From Homarus americanus (Eukaryota > Arthropoda > Malacostraca > Decapoda > Nephropidae), in the NCBI RefSeq assembly GCF_018991925.1, contig NW_024732415.1, forward strand, positions 3,139,481 to 3,203,480: a stretch of DNA of 64,000 bases, read 5' to 3'. A program made the position numbers and the translations under genes. This document shows positions 1 to 13,224 of this stretch, piece by piece (positions within the stretch are counted from its first letter, which is position 1; the number at the start of each line of letters is the position of its first letter). The notes beneath the pieces are model-generated. The model made no database searches, was not told the origin of the DNA, and worked only from the letters and a program-made list of their open reading frames with translations.

Positions 1-420
1 CTTGATCATTTAATTCAGGGAGTTGATTCAGGGGGTAGAACTAGCGGGTGACACAGCGGGTACATTCAAAGTGGTGAATATACTTAGGGGTTGACTCAAG
101 GGATAGATTTAGGAGGTGGACTCGGGGATGATTTTAGGAGGTAGACTAAGGGGGTAGATTTAAGGGTGTTTGACTTACGGCGTATAATTAGTGTATTAAA
201 TAAGAGGTAGATTTAGGGCGTTCACGTGGGGGTATAATTAAGAGGTTGATTCAGGGGACAGAATTAAGGGCTACTCTCAACTGGGGTAGATTTAAAGGGT
301 TGGTTCAGGGGATACAATTAGGGGGTTGAATCAAGGGGTAGAATTAGGAGGTTAATTCAAGGGATAGAATTAGGGGTTGGATTCAGGGGGTAGGCTCAGA
401 GTGGAGGGGCAGTGTTAGAA
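1..420. repeat. Degenerate minisatellite, about 25-30 bp period
   Basis: The left edge consists of loosely repeated phrases built on GGGGTAGAATTAGGAGGTTG and GATTCAGGGG. Copies diverge strongly, so period and copy number are approximate. The array runs off the window edge. No coding sequence is visible. Confidence 0.75.
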
Positions 421-861
421 TTAATGCACCTCTTCAGCATCATTATTGTGTAAATGACGTTTTAACTCCAAGACGGATCCATTCACCATTAAATTTATAG
501 TAATTATTTAAAAGAAAGGGTTTGGAGTCATAAGTTTTACTCTGTCATGTTGTAAAAACCAGAAGAGTCGGGTGAAAAGCCATAAATATATCGTTCTTTT
601 AGGAGATAATGTTAAAGTAAGATAAAACACACCAGCAGGTGAAGGTTTAGACAGATGTTTAGTTTATAGTTTAAGAAGTTTACATAGTGAGATTTTTATA
701 CTTGGACGTCTTTATGGGTTAAGTTTTATGGACGTAAAATATTCTATACCATATATCAAGTTAAACCGTAAATTATTAGATCTCTGTTTAGTATTTAGTG
801 GAATAGTAGTATTAAATTTGTAACTGTATTAATAATGGGAAGTGTTTTTGTTATCACCATG
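421..861. other. AT-rich stretch, nothing recognised
   Basis: Ordinary AT-rich non-coding sequence. I see no long open frame, RNA gene or repeat unit. Confidence 0.6.
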
Positions 862-989
862 GATATTAACACCCACGGTAAGAGATGTTTGGCCCCAGAC
901 CGTATTAACACCCACGGTAAGAGATGTTTGGCCCCAGACCGTATTAACACCCACGGTAAGAGATGTTTGGCCCCAGACCGTATTAACAC
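862..989. repeat. 39-bp tandem repeat, 3 units plus a partial
   Basis: Three nearly identical units with core CACGGTAAGAGATGTTTGG. Because 39 is divisible by 3 and the unit lacks a stop in some frames, it produces short repetitive open frames on both strands; these are not genes. Each unit includes GGTAAGAG, which resembles a 5' splice site, with no sign that it is used. Confidence 0.9.
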
Positions 990-1876
990 AACTCTATACT
1001 GAAGTGAGACACGTGATACAGTAGTATGATATTGAATATTGGTGTAGATGACGAAGTGAGTTAGGGTCACTTCAGTTACTTGTTTAAGAGACCTTGTGGC
1101 GATATGATAGCTAAAACTGCTATAATAACTGTTTATGTTAATACTTAACTGTTTGGTGGTTAAATCATAAATATTATCAAAACAATAATTTAAGTAAGTA
1201 AATGTCAATAATTTGTTTACTGAACTTCTTACCTTTACATGAACAAATGATGAACAGTTGATGAGGAAGCTCATTTACACGCCTGGGTCACCTTGCTCAC
1301 ACATGAAAACGTAAGTTAAATCACTACAAAATACTAATTAAATATTCAAGGATCCTCGACATCCCTCCTCACTTTGTTACTCCCAACATATACAACAAAC
1401 CTGTGTCGTTTTACCCTCAACTGCTACGTCCAATATCCACAGATTTATTTCGTCTCTCACCATATTGAGTACCAAGCCACTCTGACAACACTTCAAATCT
1501 GTGTTTACAATCGACAGGATTTTCTACTCGATTGTGTTACAACTCTCCATTGAGCCACACTCTTACAATAACCAATGTAACCTGACCTGATACTCTCGCT
1601 GACCCCTTTTCTCTCATTCTCTCCCTCTCACTGCTAGTACACACTGTCTACTGCCCCTTACCCTACTACTACTACTACACACCACTTTCCCTCCTGCTAG
1701 CCTCTCACACAACCTCAGCCACGCTTCACACGCACACACACCATGTTTTAATTACACTAACTGGTATTCTTTATTTTTTTTACATGAAAGTTTCTCAATT
1801 ATTAGGTGATTCTGTCATCTCGAGGCTCTTTTGTTTTCGTAATTTATGTATATTTACTTTTATATAAGATACAAAC

Positions 1877-1882
<6 letters not shown>
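990..1882. other. Unique AT-rich sequence
   Basis: No gene seen. The part around 1580-1740 is pyrimidine-rich with short CTA and CACA runs that lead toward the TG tract. Confidence 0.5.

Positions 1883-1939
<57 letters not shown>
1883..1939. repeat. (TG)n microsatellite
   Basis: Uninterrupted TG dinucleotides, directly abutting the 3' side of the SINE-like repeat that lies to the right on the - strand. Confidence 0.97.
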
Positions 1940-1941
<2 letters not shown>

Positions 1942-2075
1942 ATTCGTTATGCATTTCCACAGTTTTGTAAATCGCTAACTGTAATTTGGTAGGGAGGTGT
2001 GGGTGGCCGTGGACTATCCCCTGTCCCTGCACTCTGGCAAAGCTGGTTAATTCACAAAGTTATATATAGTTTATT
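1940..2075 (-). mobile_element. SINE-like dispersed repeat, copy 1 (5' truncated)
   Basis: Read on the - strand, this segment shares a conserved core containing CTCCCTACCAAATT and a downstream TTTACAAAACTGTGGAAATG with copies at 10017-10237 (-) and 21745-21868 (+). All three run at their sense 3' end into a dinucleotide microsatellite, here (CA)n in sense orientation. The tRNA-like head seen in copy 2 is not evident here. Family name is unknown to me; the call rests on hand alignment inside this window. Confidence 0.6.
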
Positions 2076-2867
2076 ATTTTTGTAAGTTTTTCTTCATATA
2101 TCGTGTACTGTACATGTATTTACCTCCTATAACGTGTCCTCAATTGAGCCACTTAAGAAAACTAAGAGAAATATCCATTACTAAGATTTCATTATTCTCT
2201 TTTAACAATGAACTTTCAATGAAAAGTATATTAGTTTATTACTCTAATAAACGAGTTAATGCGAACATTATTGTCCTGGGAAAGTTGGTGTCTAGGCTAG
2301 TGTTATCATGAGTTGTTCCTCGTGGTGTAGTGCCTCGGTAGAGAATCTTTGTGGGGATCTAAGTTTTACGAAGCTGCCAGTTAAAACACTTTTGTTGGAA
2401 TGTGTAACTCACTTTTGTTTTAAGGCGTAACTGTCATGTGACGTCGCTTCAAACTCATTTAATAACATAAGACAGATCTAACATAACCAAACAATCTGAT
2501 TACAGCAACTTACAAACTACACTATGAAGCAATTATTATATATATTTGTCAATTAACTCCTTGAGGGAGAACCCAGTCAGCTTCTAGCCTACACACTTGA
2601 AAGTTCTTGCTACTACCTTATGTTTAGCCTCAACCCAGAGTTTCACCCCACGGAACAGATCCCAATTTACTTAACAAGGAACCCTTATGGAAATAAGCTT
2701 ATGGTGGCTTCCTTGTGATAGCCTTGGTCATTTTGTTTATCTGTACTGTACTGTATGTGAAGAGAAGCGCGTGATTTTACAAACATAAACTTAACGATAA
2801 CCTTTCGTTTTGGTACCAACTTTGAGCCTATCTCGAGTACCCCCCCATTGCTATTAACGACCTTAAG
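2076..2867. other. Unique AT-rich sequence with one weak tRNA-like patch
   Basis: No gene seen. At 2323-2333 on the + strand there is TGGTGTAGTGC, close to a polymerase III A box, but no convincing B box at the right distance. Confidence 0.4.
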
Positions 2868-3045
2868 CATTTTATTTTGGCTAACACCAGAGGTTTTTAT
2901 TATGGCTAACGTCAGGCGATTTGATTCTAGTTAACGTCGGAGGATTTTATTCTAGGTAACGTCAATGGATTTTATTCTGGCTAACGTCAGATGAGTGTAT
3001 TCTGGCTAGTGCCAAACTATTTTATTTAGCTGAGGGGAACCCTTA
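2868..3045. repeat. Degenerate ~27-30 bp tandem repeat
   Basis: About six diverged units built around GATTTTATTCTGGCTAACGT. No coding potential. Confidence 0.8.
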
Positions 3046-3297
3046 ACGACCGGAGGATTCAGGTTTCATATCAAAACTCATTGAAATAGACGGTTTAAAT
3101 TTTAGGCCTTACATAAGTTACTCCTTACCATTACTCTATGGAGCGGTACGAAAGAAAATGTAAACTGAATGGTAAACTATACTATTAAGACCATGAACTA
3201 TAACTGATTTATCATTTCACCACACTTAGCTTTACGTTATAATAAAGCGGTGACTGTCGTCCTCAGCCAGAGACTGTTAGAAAGCTGGGTATGTCAT

Positions 3298-3670
3298 GTT
3301 TGCTGTGTTAAAGTCTTTGATTTATATCTGCTGTCTGTCATAAATGCTTGGTTAATATCTGTAATCATAAGTGGCAGGTTTGTGTTCGCCGTTATACATC
3401 GTTAGTTCAGGTTGATTTATGCCTATTGTCATAAATTGTTAGTTTGTGTTTGCCGCCATGAATTGCCAGCTCATATCTGCTGTTATAAATCGTTGGCTTG
3501 CGTTTGCTGTAGTGAATTATTGGTTCGTGCCTGCTGCCACGAATCGTTAGTTCGTATCTGCTGGCATTAATGGTCGGATCCTGTCTGCTGTAAAAATCTT
3601 TGGATCCTCTGCTGTCATGAATTGTTGGTTCGTGTCTACTGTCCTAAATCGTAAATTGGTGTCTGTCATC
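3298..3670. repeat. Degenerate ~30-32 bp tandem repeat
   Basis: About ten diverged units with recurring phrases such as GTTGGTTCGTGTCTGCTGT and CATGAAT. It yields a spurious antisense open frame at 3547-3786, which I do not regard as a gene. Confidence 0.75.
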
Positions 3671-5879
<2,209 letters not shown>

Positions 5880-5897
5880 ACACACACACACACACAC
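5880..5897. repeat. (AC)n, 5' flank of left LINE copy
   Basis: A CA tract directly abuts the 5' truncation point of the + strand LINE fragment. It pairs with the CA tract at 6139-6177 on the other side, as expected if the element inserted inside one (CA)n microsatellite. Confidence 0.85.
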
Positions 5898-6138
5898 CAG
5901 TGTATTCACTCCCAGTAAACACTACTTCTTGCACTGTCACTATGTTGAAATGCACTGTAGTTTGAGCTTTTCCCCATCTAGTTATTATATATCTATTTGT
6001 ATCACTTATGTTACTTGTATATAATTATTTGTAATTCGAAACCCATTCCCCCATTATGTAACTGTATATTTTCAGCCTTCTGGCTGCCAAGCTCTTTCAA
6101 TAAACCGTTAATTATTATTAGTATTAGTATTAGTATTA
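5898..6138 (+). mobile_element. LINE 3'-UTR fragment, left copy
   Basis: This ~240-bp segment is the reverse complement (about 90% identity by hand alignment, a few small indels) of 6875-7113, the 3' UTR of the LINE at 6875-8721. Homology starts at CAGTGTATTCACTCCC, corresponding to a point just after the stop codon of the right copy, and ends with AATAAACCGTTAATTATTATTA plus three TTAGTA-like units. It is therefore an extreme 5'-truncated insertion carrying no protein sequence. Sense orientation is +, opposite to the larger copy, so the two 3' ends face each other across ~736 bp. Both flanks are CA repeats. Confidence 0.9.
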
Positions 6139-6140
6139 CA

Positions 6141-6177
<37 letters not shown>
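6139..6177. repeat. (CA)n, 3' flank of left LINE copy
   Basis: CACTCACACACA... begins immediately after the LINE tail. Together with 5880-5897 it brackets the insertion. Confidence 0.9.
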
Positions 6178-6179
<2 letters not shown>

Positions 6180-6862
6180 AATAAGCAGCTGTCAAAAGCT
6201 TATGATGTTTTAATGCGTTGGCCTGCGAGGGATTCGCTCTTTTCCCAGAAAGTTCAAAAACGTGAAAACGGGGGTTGGTGGAGGCTGCTTGTGTTCTGTG
6301 TTAACCAAGCGGAAAACTAGACAAAAACATAGAGAATCGGTTTTTCTTTACAGGTGAATAAATCTGTTTCATTTCCCTGTACATTTCCTCTGTCATCCGG
6401 ATGAACAAACACGCTAATAACATTTTATGTCTTAGTGACTCAAGTTCATCTTCCGAGAATTAGATTACTTTGTATTTGTATTTATTAGTGAATGGAAAGC
6501 TTTATCTCAATTATGTACTTATTAGTATGTGCGTTTTAGTAAAGGTTTGAGGTTTTATTAAAAAATAGAAATACCATTTATGTATTTCTCGACAATTCAA
6601 TTGGTCTAGTTACAGGGTCGATCATATAGATAATTATGATACAAAATGTGAATAACATCGTTACCAATTAAACTTAACCTAACCCAGTTTTGGTGTAGTT
6701 ATGTTGTAATGTTATAGTGAACGACGTCTTAAAAGAAAAGAAAACAAAAACAACCATTTATGAACTAATTTCAATTAAGTCGAATAAAACAACAAGTTTT
6801 TCTTATTTGGAAATAAAACGTCATTGAGTTTTAACGTTTAATCAGACGATCATTTTTATTCA
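6178..6862. other. Unique spacer between the two convergent LINE copies
   Basis: AT-rich sequence with no gene recognised. It separates the tail-to-tail LINE 3' ends. Confidence 0.5.
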
Positions 6863-6874
6863 GTGTGTGTGTGT
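6863..6874. repeat. Short (GT)n, 3' flank of right LINE copy
   Basis: On the - strand this reads CACACACACA directly after the (TTA)n LINE tail, matching the arrangement at the left copy. Confidence 0.75.
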
Positions 6875-8721
6875 AATAATAATAATAATAATAATAATTA
6901 ACGGTTTATTGAAAGAGCTTGGCAGCCAGAAGGCTGAAAATATACAGTTACATATTTGGGGAATGGGTTACGAATTACAAATAATATACAAGTGACATAA
7001 GTGACACAAATAAGACATATAGTAACTTAGATGGGGATCAGCTCAAAATACAGTTCATTTCAACATAGTGACAGTGTAGGGAGCAGTGTTTACTGGGAGT
7101 GAATACACTGATTTATTACATGTTATTGATAATTTTTACAATGGTTGGGACTGGGCTGTTCTTATAGCGATCAGTTCGTGCACGTATGGGCTGGATGCGG
7201 TTGTGGTGTCGAACAGCAATTCTCGGACAGGGGATCTCAGGTGGTAGTAGGGGCCGGTGTCGGGGATGGTGTAGAAGCTTCTTACCAAATTTGCAGATGA
7301 GGTCGTGGTGATGGTCAGTGAGAGTCGAAAGGGTCAGTGTGTTGAGCGCTTCTTGATATGTGGAGTAGGAAGGGAGAGAATAATCTTGCATGCCCTCTTT
7401 TGCATTTTTTCTAGGTGTTTACGTTGTGTGGCATTTAGGGAGGAAGACCAGGTGGGGGAGGCATAGGTGAGCTTGGGAAGTATGAATGTTGTGTAAACAC
7501 TGAGGAGCTCGGGTGCAGGAACTCCGAGGGACTTGAGTCGGCGGAGGAGGTGGAGACGGAAACTGGAGGATTTGACAACTTCACTGACGTGTGGTTTCCA
7601 ATTTAGTTTGTTGTCTATGGTGACGCCGAGGAGCTTCGTGGAATCTACAACCTGGAGTGTGTTCGGACCTAGGGTAATGGAAGGAGGTGGGACAATGTCG
7701 GAGGAGAGGTTGATGTGCATAACCATTGTCTTGGTATGGTTGATGGTGACATGGTTGTTGGTGGCCCAGTTTTGGAGACTGTTCAATAAATCCTGAAGGG
7801 CGGTATAGTTGGGAGCGGAATTGTTGACGCTGATCCCAATGGTGGAGTCGTCGACATATTTCCAGCGAGCAGGGGCTTCTCTTAGGGCATCATTGATGAG
7901 CATAAGGAAGCAGAGTGGTCCCATCTTGGTGCCTTGGGGGACGCCACAGGTGAGTGACTGAAAGGTGGAGACAGCCCCTCGGAAGCGTACAGCTTGGCGT
8001 CGGTCACTGAGGAAGTCTGTAAGCCATGGTATGAGACTTCTCCGAAGCCCGAGGTCAATAGCTTTGTTTATGATTATATTGTGGTCGACTAGGTCGAACG
8101 CTTTAGTGAAATCAATGAAGGCGACAGCTACAGACGTTTTTCGTTTCTCGAGATGGCGGTATATGTAATCGAGAAAGCTGACAAGACAGTGAGTGGTGGA
8201 GGAAGTTTTCATGTTGCCAAATTGCTGAGGGTCTACGACTCCTGCAATATCAGCATAAGCCCAGTCAAACACAAAACTTTCACAGATTAGGCTGGGTATT
8301 GGGGTGATTGCAATAGGTCGTAGCTGATTTAAGGATTGTGGGCTGGTTGACTTGGGCACTGGTGATACATAAGAGGTCTTCCAGTCAGCTGGGCATCTGG
8401 CTTGACTGAGAGAAGCATTGATGATGGAGCAGAGGGGTTTAGCAAGCTCCGGGGAGAACTCCTTGAATAGTTTCATTGGTAAGTCAATGGGGGTGGTAGA
8501 GCGTTTTAATTTTAGTTTGTCCAGGCGTTTTGCTACGTCAAATTCCTCTACTAAGTCAGTGGGAAGGGGGGCTGGTAGGTAAGCAGGGAGAGTGGTTGTG
8601 TCAAGCCGTGGGAGCGTCTGGCATATAGTAGCGAAATGGTTATTTGTTTGCTCAGCTGCGTCAACATTAGTGAGGTGGCTAAGGAAGGGGAGGGGGTGTG
8701 TCATATTGTTTAGTCCACAGA
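6875..8721 (-). mobile_element. 5'-truncated non-LTR retrotransposon (LINE), right copy
   Basis: On the - strand the element runs from a truncation point at about 8721, through a reverse transcriptase frame (8704 to 7116), a ~215-bp 3' UTR (7115-6900) and a (TTA)n tail (6899-6875). The endonuclease half of the ORF is missing. The 3' UTR is duplicated in inverted orientation at 5898-6138. Both ends abut TG/CA repeats: (GT)n at 8722-8745 on the 5' side and at 6863-6874 on the 3' side. The microsatellite-type 3' tail instead of poly(A) fits the CR1/L2/Jockey-like group in general; I cannot fix the clade without a tree. Confidence 0.93.
7116..8704 (-). pseudogene. LINE reverse transcriptase, truncated and frameshifted
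   Basis: A 456-codon frame (8704-7334) carries the reverse transcriptase domain that would copy the element's RNA into DNA at the nicked target. By residue: an N-terminal finger region with NQLRPIAIT (126-134), motif A as FIDFTKAFDLVDH (196-208), motif B as GVPQGTKMGPL (254-264), the catalytic YVDDS (283-287), KLLGVTID (357-364) and a thumb region to about 440. The frame then shifts within a CTCTCCC run near 7373-7386. The C-terminal tail continues in another frame (7391-7116) with the typical charged end around TDHHHDLICKFGKKLL. An indel of 1-2 nt explains the break. The frame is also open upstream of 8704 as far as the truncation (LCGLNN), so the ATG at 8702-8704 is internal, not the native start. 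No endonuclease or ORF1 is present. The copy is presumably inactive. Confidence 0.93.
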
Positions 8722-8745
8722 GTGTGTGTGTGTGTGTGTGTGTGT
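8722..8745. repeat. (GT)n, 5' flank of right LINE copy
   Basis: Twelve GT dinucleotides at the 5' truncation point of the LINE. In the element's sense orientation this is (CA)n, as in the left copy. Confidence 0.9.
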
Positions 8746-9648
8746 AAGACAGACAAGTTGACAGAAAGATTGAGAGTTACACCAGACAGCGAATGACAGT
8801 CATCAATAATGTAAGCAGATATATCCCTAAGCGCCATGCCACTCCTCTTACCCACATTAGCAGGAATACAAGCAGGAAAAATCTCCGGTAATCGTCCTTC
8901 AGTTAATCCCTTTATTCCAAGCTTGGGGAAACCTCGTGGGGATTGGGATTGAGTCAGGGGTAGTGAGATAGCTTGTCTGTACGTTGGTGTGGGCGTCTCT
9001 TGGGGGATTTTTATAGGTGGGGTTTGGGGGCGGGGAGAATGTGATAGTGGGGAGGAATGGTGGGGAAGAGTGATGGGGAGGGGGAGTTTGGAGTGGAAGG
9101 ACGTGTGTGTGTGTACGTGTGTGTCTGTGTACAAATATAACTACCTACATACCATACTTTCATAACCCTTATAACTACCTTACTACCATACTCCACCATT
9201 AACTATCATACACTACCATAATCCACTATAGCCTATCCCTCCATCTCTATCTAGCCACTTGCACTACCATACTTCCATACGTCTCTTCATTACTGCCATA
9301 TCACTAACTAAACCCCAGACGTTCCACCGCCACATCGTCCTTGAAGTCAACTGAAGTTTTTGTTGAATAGAGATAACTTATTGCTCTTATTGTTATAATT
9401 CAATGGTAATTAATTCGTATCTGGTAAAGTGTGCCCTGTTTTATTTAAGGCGTCGTTTACTATCATAAAAAAGCAAAACTATACTAAAATTAGTTTGGGT
9501 CAGGTCAGGTTAGGTTTAGTTTTGTATAAAACTATTCATATATATCGTATGTATTTTTATGATCTACAAGATCGCTTATGGCCGGTCAGAAGTATCCAAA
9601 AAGAGACAAATACATAGCAGTTATGGCAATTATCTCCTTTTAGATTTA

Positions 9649-9653
<5 letters not shown>
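8746..9653. other. Non-coding sequence with small TG tract and CCATAC-type degenerate repeats
   Basis: Contains a short TG tract (9101-9132) and a diverged run of ACCATACT/CCACCATAACT phrases at 9125-9300. The antisense frame at 8679-9134 is microsatellite-derived Thr/His/Pro sequence and is not called as a gene. Confidence 0.5.

Positions 9654-9731
<78 letters not shown>
9654..9731. repeat. (TA)n microsatellite
   Basis: Uninterrupted TA dinucleotides. Confidence 0.97.
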
Positions 9732-9734
<3 letters not shown>

Positions 9735-9921
9735 CAACTTCAAGACCGGCTGTTGGGTCCAATTTAGAGCAAGTGGGATGAATGAAGGAGCAGGATTGAA
9801 GGAATTGAAAGCACGGGGGGTATTGAAGGAGTGGTGAGTGTGTGATGGACGGGAGGTGGAGGAGGATGGTGTCGTTTTTATACTGGAGAGAGAAGTGAGC
9901 TAGTCTGACTATTTATCTTTG

Positions 9922-9924
<3 letters not shown>

Positions 9925-10009
<85 letters not shown>

Positions 10010-10016
10010 TTATATA
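9925..10016. repeat. (TA)n microsatellite at the 3' end of SINE-like copy 2
   Basis: TA tract ending in TTTATTTATATATAG and continuous with the sense 3' end of the SINE-like repeat to its right. Confidence 0.95.
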
Positions 10017-10237
10017 TAGTGCCACTTTATGTTTGTTTCTTATGTATTTTCCGCAGTTATGATCTTAGAGGTGAAATTTGGTAGTGAAGTGGGGGTGGTA
10101 TTGGGATGGTCCCTCTACCAGGGCGAAGCCAAGTAACTCAATATAATATATTAACAGTTCACAGTGTCCAGAAATCAAACCTTTACCTAGGCACCTACTT
10201 AGAGGTTAAAACCACTACACCACCAGTCGTTCAAACA
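10017..10237 (-). mobile_element. SINE-like repeat with tRNA-like head, copy 2
   Basis: On the - strand this begins with a tRNA-like segment: TGGTGTAGTGG, a perfect polymerase III A box, at 10222-10212, and GGTTTGATTTC, a near B box, at 10181-10171, 41 nt apart. A body follows that is homologous to copies 1 and 3 (GAGTTACTTGGCTTCGCC, then a run with CACTACCAAATTT). The 3' end merges into (TA)n. This tRNA head, unrelated body and simple-sequence tail is the architecture of a tRNA-derived SINE. The family name is not known to me. Confidence 0.72.
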
Positions 10238-10959
10238 TACGTGTAGCTGGTGATGTAATGGTCAGTTTATCGGGTCAAAATTCGAGAAAAATTTGAATAT
10301 ATGCATTATATTAGGTATATATTGGATTATTTATAATAGTTGGGCAGGTAATATGAACTCGGAGTACATTAGTAAGATAACACTATATGTTGGAAGACCT
10401 GGAGAGCTATCCTAGAGGTCGGATTTAACCCCATATGGTAATAGAGCTTAGCAAAGATAGCATGGCTGAGTAAAGATAACAAGGCTGGGTAAAAATAATA
10501 CACGAAGAGAAAATATCACAAGAACTTGACAAGAGCAGCAACGGTAATATAGAAGCAGAGATCCAATGGTGTTGTAGAAGATGGCACCGTCAAGCTGATC
10601 CCACACCCGTCTGAGGTCGTGAGTGTTGATGACAAGAATGGAGACTAAGACACATTAGCTCATCTACAGGAGTTGTTTTGGACTTAGTAAATGAGACGGA
10701 ATGAGAGATGCTGCTGAAGTGACGGGACCGATGTGTGAAAGGAACTTGAAAATTGGTTACGAAATTTGATGTTTAGTCTTCATGATGGCAGTCGACTGAA
10801 GGGACAGAGGACGAGACATAATTTATACATGGCATAGTTAGTAGTAATTAGGGCTGTAGATGGGAATTCTAAGCCACAGTGACCGGAAGGAAAGTACGAC
10901 AAGGATATTTGTGCTAGGTCATCATTTTCGATTTAAGATGAGGTGATGATGGTTGATAG
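10238..10959. other. Non-coding sequence upstream of RT fragment
   Basis: No gene recognised. Part of it may be degraded upstream sequence of the LINE fragment at 10960-11217, but I could not align it to reverse transcriptase motifs. Confidence 0.4.
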
Positions 10960-11217
10960 AATGGAAGCAACAGACAAGGAATAATTAGAGGGGAAGGGCA
11001 GAGGCTACGTGAGGTCAGATATGCAGATGACTCAAGGATATTGTCAGACACGAGGGGAGGACTGTTCAGGATCATGGGTGGTATTAGTGAGGGGAATAAG
11101 AAATACGATAAGAAGATTAATGTGAGAAAGACCAAGGTGATGAGTATACCTAGGAAGGGAAGAGGAATTATTAAGAGGCAGGTCGTGGAACAGGTGACGA
11201 ATGATGTCAGACGATAA
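10960..11217 (+). pseudogene. Reverse transcriptase fragment (LINE palm region)
   Basis: An 86-codon frame without an initiating Met, opening after TGA TAG at 10954-10959 and ending at TAA 11215-11217. It contains LREVRYADDS, the YADD-type catalytic box, near codons 15-24. About 35 residues later comes KINVRKTKVMSI, which matches the conserved segment following YADD in LINE reverse transcriptases. Upstream and downstream domains are not recognisable. It differs from the LINE at 6875-8721, which has YVDDS, so it is a separate family. Orientation is +. It reads as a degraded insertion remnant. Confidence 0.8.
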
Positions 11218-12790
11218 TTTGATCATATAGATTAAAATGATACAAAAGACAGCATGGAGCAAGTGTATAACTGCTGACGATAATGATGAAGAAGAGAGAG
11301 ATGAAGAAAAAAAATGTCAAGTGGAGTGTTTGACTGTATGACTGTAAAACCCGAACACTTAGTGGTGGGAGGGGGTATGGAACACGTGAAAGCTTTTGAG
11401 ATTTAGGTTAGTTGTGTGGATAAGTCGAGAAACGAAGCTGTTCTGGAGTTTTAGAAGTGAGAGGGATAACAGGAAAAATAAAGCTCTCTCTCTCTCTCTC
11501 TTTCTAGATACGTGATCACATATAAATTAGGAAAAAACAACAACTATACCATGTTTACGTCGTGTGTGTGTGTGTGTGTCGTCTCCTGAAAGAAAAACAA
11601 CATACCAGCACCTCGTTATCATGATTTATAAAGCTTATTACCTCTCAGCTGCCAGGGATGGAGGGTCTTATCGTGGCTTATATGGTCTGTGTGTCCGTCT
11701 CTATTAACTTGTTGCAGCCCATCATATTTATCCCAAACGAATATAATAACCTTAGGGGATAGTATATATTTCCAGGATCGCCATTGTCCTTTGATGTGCT
11801 CTTCCAAGGTGAGATACATAGAGTGGTGTCCAATTCGCTTGATTTGTTTCCCTTTCAGTCACCAAGGGATCATCTTTGGCTCGTTTGGACTGGTGTCTGT
11901 GTCGGCCCTCTTGTTGTTGGTGTAACAATTAAGTGTCAGTTTAAGGGTTTTTACACAGAGAAGTAGGAGACAGGAGTGAGGTAGAGACAAAAAGAATCAG
12001 GAGACAGAGTATTAGTGTTAGTTATAACCACAGTTGAGGGGAGGCCACCCTAACCCCCAGGGCCGGTAGGTGAGGTGTACTGAATAAGGGAGAGAAAGGA
12101 ATGAAGAGAATAGGAGAAAACTCAATAATTACAGATATATGGAATATTAGATATGAGGATGTAAATATAGATTCATGAAACGAACGACTTATGTTATTGA
12201 CTGAGGATGGTGAAAGGGAGTATGAGAAGTAACAATGTTATATGTATGAGAGACAATAATAACATCATATTCCTGAAGGGATCTTTCTTACATCCAAGGA
12301 ATGTGTCTTCTCGGTATTACTCATAAAGTGATGAGATTAAATGGGGGATATATTGAAAGCCAGCTGCCTTAACCTGGGTTAGTTATAATAAATCTTATTA
12401 GTGACAACCACTCAGTGAACGCTGTATATACCAGGAATATTGCTCGTCTTATATCTACTATATAAGTCAGGAGTTCAACTACCTTCATTTTTTTCGTTGG
12501 ATGGTTTCAACTGATTTACGCTGTATCATTCAATTTCACTTTGACTGTAACTGATAATGATAACAGGCTTAAAAGTAATGAATACAAATTAATAATTAAC
12601 TTAAATAGCTAAAACGACACAATAATGGGTCATCAACACAGTGGGCAGGGGTGATACGTAAGACACACGGTCTTGGCTTGTCACACACACTCACGGCTCA
12701 CTGCCACACACGGCTCACCGCCACACAGCTCACCAGGAACACTTCTCGCTACATTTCACTTACATTTACCACACGGATGGATACTTGGAC

Positions 12791-12793
<3 letters not shown>
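11218..12793. other. Non-coding sequence, nothing recognised
   Basis: Contains a short CT tract (11484-11502) and a TG tract (11561-11579). Overlapping short frames at 11619-11966 have no domain signature. Confidence 0.45.

Positions 12794-12845
<52 letters not shown>
12794..12845. repeat. (CA)n microsatellite
   Basis: Uninterrupted CA dinucleotides. Flanking open frames read only poly-His/Thr. Confidence 0.97.
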
Positions 12846-12848
<3 letters not shown>

Positions 12849-13224
12849 TCATCACCATGGAAAGACTGTGACGTTATTCCACTGTATGGGACATATGGGT
12901 GTGTGTGTGGGAGGGGGGGTGGGGTAGTCGCTGGATATGGGCAGTTAAGCCAGAATGATAGATGGTTAAACAGGCATTACTTCGTCTATTCTCTTGCTGT
13001 AATTTCTCTTGTTATTTGTGTTCTATCTATCATCCTTTCCCCCTCATCTTTAATTAATTGTTGTTTCGTTCATTATCCATATCCTGTTCTTACAATAACT
13101 TATCTCATTTCCTTTGGTGTTCTTTTCTTTCTAATAATAATGTAATTTATCAAGTTACTGGTACTGTGTTGTCCATTACTCTTCATCCCTCCTCCTTGTT
13201 ACCAATTCTATACATGTTGTTCCT

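Noticed and set aside
8679..9134. 151-codon antisense frame upstream of the LINE
   Set aside because: Begins and ends in CA/TG microsatellite and is Pro/Thr/His-rich. It lies beyond the LINE truncation point, so it is not ORF1 of that element.
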